45,037 nucleotides of DNA, taken from the NCBI GenBank assembly GCA_023487865.1, contig JAMDBG010000003.1, positions 1 through 45,037 on the forward strand, read 5' to 3'. A program made the translations under genes and the position numbers. Within the stretch, counting starts at the first letter, position 1, and every line of letters starts with the position of its first letter. Positions 36,493 through 43,851 of the stretch are shown piece by piece. This DNA is from Deltaproteobacteria bacterium (GTDB lineage Bacteria > Desulfobacterota > Syntrophia > Syntrophales > UBA5619). The notes beneath the pieces were generated by a model. That model did not search any database and was not told the DNA's origin. It saw only the letters and a list, made by a program, of their open reading frames with translations.

Positions 36493-36748
36493 GAAAGAAA
36501 AGGCGATGCCGGTCGAAGCGACACAGCGGATCGGGTCTCTTTGTCGGTAGCCACGGGCAAATGCATTATGCTGAAAAGAATCTGAGACCTGCTAATTTCA
36601 TTTGAATTTACATCCCATTCAGTTTATAAGTCCTCCCATAGCGTTCCAGGAAGGGGAAACGGGATGCACCGTCGCTTGGCCGCCGCTGCCTCAAGAACCA
36701 TCGAAAATCAGGCAAAGCATGAAAAACAGGACAGGTGATAAATTATCC

Positions 36749-36777
36749 TTGACAATCCAGCCGGTTTATAATTTACT
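36749..36777 (+). promoter_or_regulatory. Probable promoter of the DUF177-rpmF-fab operon
   Basis: A perfect TTGACA at 36749-36754 is followed 17 bases later by TTTACT (36772-36777). A perfect TATAAT overlaps at 36767-36772, but only 12 bases from this -35, so it would need another -35. Either way the region about 70 bases before the operon is a strong promoter candidate. Confidence 0.55.
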
Positions 36778-36845
36778 TTAACCCTTTACACGGCGACTTC
36801 CGGTAACGGGAAATTGTCGTTTTCGCTGTCGGGAAAGGGCAATTT

Positions 36846-37385
36846 TTGAAGATCAGCGTAAACAAGATCCCCGAAGGGGGGATGAATCTCCGGTTTGAAA
36901 AGGATTGGGAATGGTTCCGGAATTTTCTTTCGGAAACGGAACCGTCCGATTTCGTCCTGGACCGGATCGCAGTTGCCTGCACCGTCAGGAGGATGAAGGA
37001 GACGGTCTTTATCGAAGGATCTGCAGCCACGACCGTGGAGGCACCCTGCAGCCGCTGTCTGACGACGGCCATCCTGCCGGTTAGATCCTCGTTCAAATAT
37101 ACCTTTTCTCCACCTCCCGACCGGCCGCAGGAGGAATGGGAGCTGAGCGCCGAGGATCTTGATTTTGCGTATTACGAGGAGGATACCATCGATCTGGACC
37201 CGCTGATCTTTGAACAGATCATTCTCCAGATCCCGATCAAGCCTCTGTGCACGGAAACCTGTAAGGGGCTGTGCCCCCATTGCGGTATCAATATGAATGT
37301 GGCCGGCTGTCGCTGTGAGACCAAATCCTTTGATGAACGCCTCGCCGCGTTGAAGCAGTTCAAGGTTCAATCCGAGAAACAATAG
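36846..37385 (+). CDS. DUF177 (YceD) family protein, 23S rRNA accumulation type
   Basis: A 179-residue protein of the YceD/DUF177 family, regularly encoded just before rpmF and linked to large-subunit rRNA maturation. It has the family's CSRCL motif (about residue 76) and a C-terminal zinc-like set CKGLCPHCG...CRC (about residues 139-158). The start is TTG at 36846 with AAAGGG upstream, a rare start codon. It is separated from rpmF by 24 bases, so the two are co-transcribed. Confidence 0.9.
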   Translation: MKISVNKIPEGGMNLRFEKDWEWFRNFLSETEPSDFVLDRIAVACTVRRMKETVFIEGSAATTVEAPCSRCLTTAILPVRSSFKYTFSPPPDRPQEEWELSAEDLDFAYYEEDTIDLDPLIFEQIILQIPIKPLCTETCKGLCPHCGINMNVAGCRCETKSFDERLAALKQFKVQSEKQ

Positions 37386-37409
37386 AGAAGGAAAAAGGAG
37401 TAAGATATT

Positions 37410-37595
37410 ATGCCAAATCCAATAAAAAGACATTCCAAGTCCAGAAGAAACATGAGAAGGGCGCACGATTTTCTGAAGCCGGTTCTGGCATCCGCGTGTC
37501 CGCAATGCCATGCGCCCAAGCTTCCTCACCATGTCTGTCCCACCTGCGGGACATACAAGGGAAAGGAAGTCATCCCCATCGAAAAGGCATCCTGA
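37410..37595 (+). CDS. rpmF: 50S ribosomal protein bL32
   Basis: A 61-residue ribosomal protein. The N-terminus [20 protein letters not shown] is the family signature, and the zinc ribbon CPQC...CPTCG is complete, so this is the zinc-binding form. AAAGGAG precedes the ATG. It is followed after 22 bases by fabD instead of the usual plsX-fabH pair. Confidence 0.97.
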   Translation: MPNPIKRHSKSRRNMRRAHDFLKPVLASACPQCHAPKLPHHVCPTCGTYKGKEVIPIEKAS

Positions 37596-37617
37596 ACCGC
37601 CGGGCGAGGAAACACCC

Positions 37618-38559
37618 ATGGCTAAATACGGTGTCGTCTTTCCTGGACAGGGATCGCAATACCCCGGCATGGGTCAGGACCTTTACCGGGGAGATCAGCG
37701 TGTAAGGGACCTTTTTGCAGCAGCCGGGGATGTCTTCGGCCGGGACATGGTCTCTCTGTGCTTTAATGGACCACAGGAGGCCCTTGACCTGACGGTGAAC
37801 ACGCAGACTGCCGTTCTCACGGTGGATATCGCCGCCTGGCTGGCTTTTTCCGGACGGGTGGGCACAACACCGATCATCATGGCTGGCCACAGTCTCGGAG
37901 AATATGCCGCCCTTTATGCGGCCGGCGCCGTCGACCTGCGTGACGTCCTTGCCCTGGTTCACCTGAGGGCAAAATACCACCAGGAGGCCGTTCCCGTAGG
38001 TGAAGGGGCGATGGCGGCCATCCTCGGCCTTTCGAGAGACGTGGTGGAGGAGCTGTGCCGCCAGATTAACGGCGAAAATCATACCGTGGTTCTCTCGATC
38101 GAAAACGCCCCCGGACAGATCGTCGTCTCCGGACATACGACGGCCATAGAAAAAATCATCGCCGCCGCCGAGGCAAAAGAGGGCGGCCGGGCGGTGAAAC
38201 TTGCCATCAGCGTCCCTTGCCACTCTCCCCTCCTGCAGGGAGCGGCCGAGCGGTTCGCTGCGGAGCTGACCCAGGTCGATATCCGGGATTGCATAATCCC
38301 CGTGATTCCCAACCGCGACCCGGACATTCTCCATTCCCGGGAACGTACACGAGAGCTGCTGATAAGACAGATTACCTCTCCGGTCCGTTGGAAGGAGACA
38401 ATCGAAAGGATGGCCGCAATGGGCGTCGATACCATCGTGGAGCTCGGCCCGAAGAGGACCCTCTCCGGGCTGATCAGGCGGATTGACCGGCGATTGCGTC
38501 TCCTCAACGTCGAGGATGGTGAATCACTGAAGCAGACGGTGGCGGCATTGAACGACTGA
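37618..38559 (+). CDS. fabD: Malonyl-CoA:ACP transacylase
   Basis: A 313-residue enzyme that loads malonate onto acyl carrier protein for fatty-acid synthesis. The N-terminal VVFPGQGSQYPGMG forms the oxyanion loop, the nucleophile is Ser92 in AGHSLGEYAAL, and the partner histidine lies in SVPCHSPLLQ. I use the ATG at 37618 (GAGGAAAC upstream); the frame is open further back into rpmF, but that part does not resemble FabD. acpP and fabF follow. Confidence 0.95.
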   Translation: MAKYGVVFPGQGSQYPGMGQDLYRGDQRVRDLFAAAGDVFGRDMVSLCFNGPQEALDLTVNTQTAVLTVDIAAWLAFSGRVGTTPIIMAGHSLGEYAALYAAGAVDLRDVLALVHLRAKYHQEAVPVGEGAMAAILGLSRDVVEELCRQINGENHTVVLSIENAPGQIVVSGHTTAIEKIIAAAEAKEGGRAVKLAISVPCHSPLLQGAAERFAAELTQVDIRDCIIPVIPNRDPDILHSRERTRELLIRQITSPVRWKETIERMAAMGVDTIVELGPKRTLSGLIRRIDRRLRLLNVEDGESLKQTVAALND

Positions 38560-38587
38560 GCGGGAACAAACCGCTGTTGCATTCCCA

Positions 38588-38605
38588 CCCCTGCCGTCGC
38601 AGGGG
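38588..38605 (+). terminator. Hairpin between fabD and acpP
   Basis: CCCCTGC (38588-38594) and GCAGGGG (38599-38605) form a seven-pair GC stem with a CGTC loop, followed by TCATTTTCATT. The T-rich tail is interrupted. It may be a partial terminator or a processing/stability element that lets acpP accumulate separately from fabD. Confidence 0.5.
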
Positions 38606-38630
38606 TCATTTTCATTAGGAGGAAGTGTTC

Positions 38631-38876
38631 ATGACACTGGAAGAAAAGGTCATCAGTATTATAATGGAGCAACTGGATGTCACACGCGAGGAATGTGTTG
38701 CCGAGGCGTCATTCATCGACGATCTCGGGGCCGATTCTCTCGATCTCGTCGAATTGATCATGGAAATGGAAGAAACCTTCGACGTCCAGATCGCCGACAA
38801 TGAACTGGAAAAAATCCGTACCATCAAAGATGTGTTTGAGTTTCTCAAAAGCAGGGGCACCGTCTGGCAGGAATAG
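38631..38876 (+). CDS. acpP: Acyl carrier protein
   Basis: An 81-residue acidic carrier protein. Ser36 in [15 protein letters not shown] is the phosphopantetheine attachment site. TAGGAGG stands eight bases before the ATG, one of the best ribosome sites in the window, in line with an abundant protein. It follows fabD without fabG and leads to fabF 75 bases later. Confidence 0.96.
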   Translation: MTLEEKVISIIMEQLDVTREECVAEASFIDDLGADSLDLVELIMEMEETFDVQIADNELEKIRTIKDVFEFLKSRGTVWQE

Positions 38877-38951
38877 AGGCCGGCGATCGATTGCGTTTGC
38901 CGTTTCAACCTTGTCGGCCGGCAGTCCGATTTGTCGCAGCAGGGGGAGCAG

Positions 38952-40193
38952 TTGAAAAACAGGGTAGTCATCACGGGCATGGGCGCCGTCACACCGCTCG
39001 GCAACTCCGTCGCAGAGACCTGGGAGGGAATCTGCAGGGGAAAATCCGGCATCGGCCGGCTCACGAAATTCGACTGTACGGCTCATGAAACACGGATCGC
39101 CGGCGAGCTGAAGGATTTCGATCCGCTCCGCTTTGTAAATAAAAAAGAACTGCGGCGCCTGGACGACTTCATCATCTATGCCTTGGCAGCCGCAGAGATG
39201 GCCCTGGCCGATGCAGGCCTTGCCAGCGGTGCAGCCGAGGGGGAACGGACAGGGGTGATCATCGGTTCGGCCATCGGGGGGCTCGCCACCATCGAAAAAG
39301 AAAAGGAAGCGATCTTCCTGGGCGGGCCCCGGAAGATGTCTGCCTTCACCATCCCTGCGGTGCTGGCCAATCTCGCCTCCGGCCATGTGTCGATCCGTTT
39401 CGGAGCGAAGGGGCCGATCGGCTGCAGCGTCACGGCCTGCTCCTCGGGCGCCTGCGCCATCGGCGATGCCGTCCGCCTCATTGCCGAAGGTCATGCCGAT
39501 TGCATGATCGCCGGCGGAGTGGAAGCGGCCGTGACCCCGTTGTGCGTTGCAGGATTCAACGCCATGCGGGCGCTCTCCAAACGCAACGAAGAACCGGAAA
39601 AGGCGAGCCGCCCTTTCGACCGGGACCGCGACGGATTCGTCATCGGCGAAGGCTGCGGCATCGTGATTCTCGAAGCCCTGCCCCGCGCATTAGACAGGGG
39701 CACCCGCATCTGCGGCGAAATCGCAGGGTACGGTAACACCAGCGACGCGTTTCATATGGCGGCCCCGCCGCCCGGGCATGAGGGTGCCGTCCGATGTATG
39801 CAGGCCGCCCTGCGGGATGCGGGGATGGAAGCCGCCGGAATTGATTACATCAACGCCCACGGGACTTCCACCCCCCTGAACGACGCATACGAGACGGAAG
39901 CGATCAAAACGGTCTTCGGCGAACACACGCGACGGCTCGCCGTCAGTTCGACCAAATCGATGACCGGTCATCTCCTTGGGGCGGCCGGCGGCATCGAGAC
40001 GATCTTCTGCATGAAGGCGATCGACACGGGGATGCTCCCCCCAACGATCAACCTGGATCATCCGGATCCCACTTGCGATCTGGACTACGTCCCCCACCAG
40101 GCGAGAAAAGCGGCGATCCGCACCGCCATGTCCAATACCTTTGGTTTCGGCGGGGTGAATGCCGTCCTGATTGTGAAAAAATTCGAGGAATAA
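38952..40193 (+). CDS. fabF: Beta-ketoacyl-ACP synthase II
   Basis: A 413-residue condensing enzyme that elongates acyl-ACP. The catalytic triad is visible: Cys163 in VTACSSGACAIG, histidines in NAHGTSTPLND and KSMTGHLLGAAGG. I chose the TTG at 38952 (MKNRVVITGMGAVTPLG) because GGGGGAG lies directly upstream and FabF proteins start there; an upstream TTG at 38931 would add seven residues. It is followed by rpiB after three bases. Confidence 0.95.
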   Translation: MKNRVVITGMGAVTPLGNSVAETWEGICRGKSGIGRLTKFDCTAHETRIAGELKDFDPLRFVNKKELRRLDDFIIYALAAAEMALADAGLASGAAEGERTGVIIGSAIGGLATIEKEKEAIFLGGPRKMSAFTIPAVLANLASGHVSIRFGAKGPIGCSVTACSSGACAIGDAVRLIAEGHADCMIAGGVEAAVTPLCVAGFNAMRALSKRNEEPEKASRPFDRDRDGFVIGEGCGIVILEALPRALDRGTRICGEIAGYGNTSDAFHMAAPPPGHEGAVRCMQAALRDAGMEAAGIDYINAHGTSTPLNDAYETEAIKTVFGEHTRRLAVSSTKSMTGHLLGAAGGIETIFCMKAIDTGMLPPTINLDHPDPTCDLDYVPHQARKAAIRTAMSNTFGFGGVNAVLIVKKFEE

Positions 40194-40196
40194 CGT

Positions 40197-40664
40197 ATGG
40201 CCATGGACAAGATCATCATCGGCGCGGATCATGCCGGTTATCCGCTCAAGGAGGCGCTCAAACCCTTTCTCAAGGAGATGGGGTTCGCCGTCACCGACAC
40301 AGGGACGGACAGCGACCGGCCCGCGGACTACCCCGATTTCGCGGCCCGAGTGGCCGAAAAGGTCTCTGCAGGCGTTTTTAGGAGGGGCATACTGATCTGC
40401 GGTTCCGGGGTGGGGATGTCGATCACCGCCAACCGGTTCCCCGGCGTGAGGGCCGCCCTCTGCCTCGACGAAGAAACGGCACGTATGAGCCGGATGCACA
40501 ATGATGCCAACATCCTGGTCCTTGCGGGGAGGAAAACCGATGCGGTTACAGCGCGTGCGATCACCCGGGTGTGGCTGGAAACCCCGTTTGAGGGAGGGCG
40601 TCATCAGAAACGTCTCGATAAAATCAGGGATGCGGAATTGGGATTGCGACATAAAAGAAATTAA
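40197..40664 (+). CDS. rpiB: Ribose-5-phosphate isomerase B
   Basis: A 155-residue isomerase of the non-oxidative pentose phosphate pathway (ribulose-5-phosphate to ribose-5-phosphate). The family motifs GADHAGYPLKE and ILICGSGVGMSITAN (active-site Cys68) are present, as is RMHNDANIL. It is coupled closely to fabF. The gap to glyA (246 bases) is mostly filled by the dispersed repeat. Confidence 0.93.
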   Translation: MAMDKIIIGADHAGYPLKEALKPFLKEMGFAVTDTGTDSDRPADYPDFAARVAEKVSAGVFRRGILICGSGVGMSITANRFPGVRAALCLDEETARMSRMHNDANILVLAGRKTDAVTARAITRVWLETPFEGGRHQKRLDKIRDAELGLRHKRN

Positions 40665-40720
40665 TTTTTTAACCAGCAAAATCATGTTCCCATTCGTGTG
40701 AGGGAGCATGGAAGATGATG

Positions 40721-40880
40721 CCCTCGTAAAAAGGTCACAAAAGCCTTGAATTTGGGACGGCTTCGTAAAAGGGCCGCAGGCAAGGCGCGCGAAAACCGAG
40801 GAGTGAGACGTACTTTGCCGTACGCCGCAACGACGAGGGATGAAGCGCAACGCAGCATCCGGATTTTTTACGAAGCCGTC
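40721..40880. repeat. MITE-like inverted-repeat element upstream of glyA
   Basis: The core, 40756-40880 (125 bases), starts with GACGGCTTCGTAAAA and ends with its perfect 15-base inverse TTTTACGAAGCCGTC. The left flank (40721-40755) belongs to the repeated unit too, because it is conserved in the partial copy at 1792-1859. The interior contains an imperfect palindrome around ACGTACTTTGCCGTACG. There is no transposase. It ends 30 bases before the glyA start and stays open in the glyA frame, which creates a false 55-codon N-terminal extension. Confidence 0.8.
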
Positions 40881-40910
40881 AAAGATAGCCATCGGGAGAA
40901 TACCAATTAC

Positions 40911-42167
40911 ATGTCTTATTTAATGCAGGCCGACCCGGAGGTCGGAGAGGCCATCCGGCAGGAAACCCGCAGACAGGCGGGAAAACTTGAAATGATCGCT
41001 TCGGAAAACTTTGTCAGCGAGGCCGTCCTGGAAGCCCAGGGGAGCGTGATGACGAACAAGTATGCCGAAGGCTACCCCGGCCGCCGTTATTACGGGGGAT
41101 GCGAGTTCGTCGATATCGTGGAGCGGCTCGCCATCGAACGGAGCAAGCGGCTCTTCGGGGCAGAGCACGCCAATGTGCAGGCGCATGCGGGCGTTCAGGC
41201 CAACATGGCCGTTTATTTTTCAGTCCTTGCTCCGGGAGATACGATTTTGGGCATGAACCTCTCCCACGGCGGCCATCTCTCGCACGGGAGCCCCGCCAGT
41301 TTTTCCGGACGGTTTTACCATGGCGTTTTCTATGGAGTGGATCGGAAGACCGAAACCATCGACTTCAACGAAGTGGAGACACTCGCCAGGCAGCATCGGC
41401 CGAAGATCATCGTCGTCGGCGCCAGCTCCTATCCCCGGACGATCGATTATCGGAAGTTCCGGGACATCGCCGACCGGGTCGGGGCGCTGATCATGGCCGA
41501 CATCGCCCACATCGGCGGCCTGGTCGCCGCCGGTCTGCATCCTTCCCCCGTCCCCGTCTGCGAATTCGTCACAATGACCACCCACAAAACGTTGCGAGGT
41601 CCCCGGGGGGGGCTGATCCTGTGCAAGAATCCATTCGCCCAGGCCCTTGATGCGAAGATCTTCCCGGGGATGCAGGGCGGACCCCTCATGCATATCATTG
41701 CCGCCAAGGCGGTCGCTTTGAAAGAGGCCCTTACCGACGACTTCAAGCAATATCAGGCCCAGATCCTTAAAAACGCCCGGACCCTTGCCGATACCCTGCT
41801 GGCGGAAGGTTTTCGACTCGTTTCCGGCGGTACGGACAACCACCTGATGCTCGTCGATCTGACCCATCTGGGCATCACGGGAAAGGAAGCGCAGGAGACC
41901 CTGGACCGGACAGGGATCACGATCAATAAAAATCCGATTCCCTATGACACGAAGAGCCCCCAGGTGACCAGCGGCATACGCATCGGAACACCTGCACTGA
42001 CCACACGGGGGATGAAAGAGGCGGAGATGAAGCAGATCGGTGGAATCATCACGGAGGTGCTCCGGAATATCCATAACGAAAAACGCCTGACCGAGATCCG
42101 GGAAGAGGTCAGATCCCTCTGCGAGCGATTCCCTCTCTACCCGGAACGGTTAAGGGAAAACCGGTAG
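40911..42167 (+). CDS. glyA: Serine hydroxymethyltransferase
   Basis: A 418-residue PLP enzyme interconverting serine and glycine while charging tetrahydrofolate with a one-carbon unit. The PLP lysine is Lys226 in [12 protein letters not shown]; other motifs are [26 protein letters not shown] and [11 protein letters not shown] start at the ATG at 40911 (GGGAGAA upstream); the frame is open back to 40746, but those residues are the translated repeat element and are not SHMT-like. An ATG at 40923 is a further option. Confidence 0.96.
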   Translation: MSYLMQADPEVGEAIRQETRRQAGKLEMIASENFVSEAVLEAQGSVMTNKYAEGYPGRRYYGGCEFVDIVERLAIERSKRLFGAEHANVQAHAGVQANMAVYFSVLAPGDTILGMNLSHGGHLSHGSPASFSGRFYHGVFYGVDRKTETIDFNEVETLARQHRPKIIVVGASSYPRTIDYRKFRDIADRVGALIMADIAHIGGLVAAGLHPSPVPVCEFVTMTTHKTLRGPRGGLILCKNPFAQALDAKIFPGMQGGPLMHIIAAKAVALKEALTDDFKQYQAQILKNARTLADTLLAEGFRLVSGGTDNHLMLVDLTHLGITGKEAQETLDRTGITINKNPIPYDTKSPQVTSGIRIGTPALTTRGMKEAEMKQIGGIITEVLRNIHNEKRLTEIREEVRSLCERFPLYPERLRENR

Positions 42168-42197
42168 CGGCCCCCGGGGCGAAAGCGGACTTCAGAC

Positions 42198-42683
42198 ATG
42201 GCAGAACCTGAAACAGGAAAGCAGTCGGACGGCAGGGCTGAATCCGACCGGCCCGAGTGGGACGATTATTTTCTCGATATCGTCGGGCTCGTCGGCAAAC
42301 GCGCCACCTGCCTGAGGCGCTGTGTCGGCGCCGCTCTGGTCCGGGACCGGCGGATCCTTTCCACCGGATACAACGGCGCCCCTTCGGGGCTCCGTCATTG
42401 CCTGGAGATCGGCTGCCTCAGAGAGCAGAATAATATCCCTTCCGGTGAACGCCATGAGCTCTGCCGCGGGCTCCACGCCGAGCAGAACGCCATCATCCAG
42501 GCGGCGCTGCACGGGGTCAGCGTCAACGGGGCGACCCTTTACTGCACGAACCATCCCTGTATCATCTGCGCCAAAATGATCATCAATGCCGGAATCGTTC
42601 GGATCGTCGTCGCGGGAGAGTACCGCGATCGTCTTGCCGAAGAGATGCTGGCGGAGGCAAACATCGAGGTAAACAGGCGATGA
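42198..42683 (+). CDS. dCMP deaminase (deoxycytidylate deaminase family)
   Basis: A 161-residue zinc deaminase of the ComEB/dCMP type that makes dUMP for thymidylate synthesis. The zinc site is visible as GLHAEQNAI (His near residue 93, catalytic Glu two residues on) and [11 protein letters not shown]. The stretch [11 protein letters not shown] is typical of dCMP deaminases. The first 20 residues are polar and variable. Its stop overlaps the start of nrdR (ATGA), so the deoxynucleotide enzyme and the ribonucleotide-reductase regulator are translationally coupled. Confidence 0.92.
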   Translation: MAEPETGKQSDGRAESDRPEWDDYFLDIVGLVGKRATCLRRCVGAALVRDRRILSTGYNGAPSGLRHCLEIGCLREQNNIPSGERHELCRGLHAEQNAIIQAALHGVSVNGATLYCTNHPCIICAKMIINAGIVRIVVAGEYRDRLAEEMLAEANIEVNRR

Positions 42684-43165
42684 AATGTCCTTTTTGCGCC
42701 CATTGCGACAACAAGGTGATCGACTCGCGGATCAGCAAGGACGGCGACGCCATCCGGCGGCGGCGGGAGTGTCTGGGCTGCAGCAAACGCTTCACAACCT
42801 ATGAATACGTCGAAGAGGTCCTGCCGGTGGTCGTCAAAAAAGATGGCCGCCGCGAGCCTTTCGATCGGACAAAGATCCGGATCGGGATCAAGAAGGCCTG
42901 TGAGAAACGTCCGATCAGCACCGACGCCATCGAAACCGTGGTGGACAATGTCGAACGGTCCTGTCAGGAATTCCAGGACAAGGAGATCCCCTCCGCGGCG
43001 ATCGGCGAAAAGATCATGCGGGAACTCCAGACCCTCGACGGCGTCGCCTATGTCCGCTTCGCATCGGTTTACCGTGAGTTCCGGGATGTCAGCGACTTTG
43101 TAGAGGAATTGAAGGATTTCCTCCGTGACAGAAAAATAGGGAAGGGAAAAAAGAAGGAGGGATAG
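42680..43165 (+). CDS. nrdR: Transcriptional repressor NrdR
   Basis: A 161-residue regulator that represses ribonucleotide reductase genes in response to the bound (d)ATP state. The N-terminal zinc ribbon is [17 protein letters not shown]...CLGCSKRF, with a nonstandard AHC segment where many members carry no extra cysteine. It is followed by [10 protein letters not shown] and the ATP-cone domain (about residues 48-140). The nrdR-ribE spacing is three bases. No obvious NrdR box pair was found in this window. Confidence 0.95.
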   Translation: MKCPFCAHCDNKVIDSRISKDGDAIRRRRECLGCSKRFTTYEYVEEVLPVVVKKDGRREPFDRTKIRIGIKKACEKRPISTDAIETVVDNVERSCQEFQDKEIPSAAIGEKIMRELQTLDGVAYVRFASVYREFRDVSDFVEELKDFLRDRKIGKGKKKEG

Positions 43166-43168
43166 AGG

Positions 43169-43837
43169 GTGTTCACGGGAATTGTAGCCGCCATGGGATC
43201 CGTCCGGCGCCTGTCGCTCCGGGGTGAAGATGCCCTGCTGGAGGTCGACGCCTCCCTGGAGCTGGGCGACGTCCGGATCGGCGACAGCATCTCCGTCAGC
43301 GGTGCCTGCCTCACCGTCACCGCGCTGAAAGATACGGGATTCACGGCGGATGTATCGGCGGAGACCCTCTCCCGGACGACGCTCAAGACCATAAAGGCAG
43401 GCGATCCGGTGAATCTTGAAAAGGCCCTGCGCGTCGGGGATCGGCTCGGAGGACACATCGTCCTGGGCCACGTGGATGGTGTGGGCAGGATCCTTGAAAA
43501 ATCCGTCCTTTCCCAATCGGTCATTTTCTGCTTCGGGATTGATCCGGGACTGACCCGCTATGTGGTCGCCAAGGGATCGATCGCGGTGGACGGGATCAGC
43601 CTGACCGTGAACCGCTGTGAAAAGGACCGTTTTTATGTTAATATCATTCCTCACACGGCGGCCGGAACGACCCTCGGAGTGAAAAAGACATCGGAGTCCG
43701 TCAACATCGAAACGGATATCCTGGCCAGGTATCTGGAGAAACTGATCAAGGCCGATCCGGCGGGCGTTGATGAGAAAGGCAATCCTGCCGGCGGAGTGGA
43801 CATGGCCCTTCTCGCCCGGCACGGATTCTTGAAATAG
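43169..43837 (+). CDS. ribE: Riboflavin synthase, alpha chain
   Basis: A 222-residue enzyme with two lumazine-binding halves (about residues 1-97 and 98-195) that converts two dimethylribityllumazine molecules to riboflavin. The N-terminus MFTGIVAAMG and the repeated (S/A)(V/I)(S/D)G.(C/S)LTV motifs (SVSGACLTV, AVDGISLTV) are diagnostic. The start is GTG at 43169 with AAGGAGG upstream. No FMN riboswitch fits in the three-base gap to nrdR, and ribD is not beside it. Confidence 0.95.
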   Translation: MFTGIVAAMGSVRRLSLRGEDALLEVDASLELGDVRIGDSISVSGACLTVTALKDTGFTADVSAETLSRTTLKTIKAGDPVNLEKALRVGDRLGGHIVLGHVDGVGRILEKSVLSQSVIFCFGIDPGLTRYVVAKGSIAVDGISLTVNRCEKDRFYVNIIPHTAAGTTLGVKKTSESVNIETDILARYLEKLIKADPAGVDEKGNPAGGVDMALLARHGFLK

Positions 43838-43851
43838 AAAATGGAGAAGTT

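Larger units (their letters stand above)
36364..36845. other. Divergent region between gltX and the DUF177 gene
   Basis: About 480 bases that hold one promoter-like pair for gltX (36463-36492, minus) and one for the DUF177-rpmF operon (36749-36777, plus). A 24-codon frame at 36664-36738 follows a purine-rich stretch, but its product is featureless and I do not call it. The middle is AT-rich without other structure that I can see. Confidence 0.5.

Noticed and set aside
36664-36738. 24-codon frame between gltX and the DUF177 gene
   Set aside because: The purine-rich stretch before it could be a ribosome site, but the short polar product and lack of context do not support a gene.
40746-40910. 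In-frame N-terminal extension of glyA
   Set aside because: These 55 codons lie inside the inverted-repeat element, are not SHMT-like, and a ribosome site stands before the ATG at 40911.
42539-43822. 427-codon minus-strand frame opposite nrdR and ribE
   Set aside because: It covers three well-supported plus-strand genes and has no recognisable domain.
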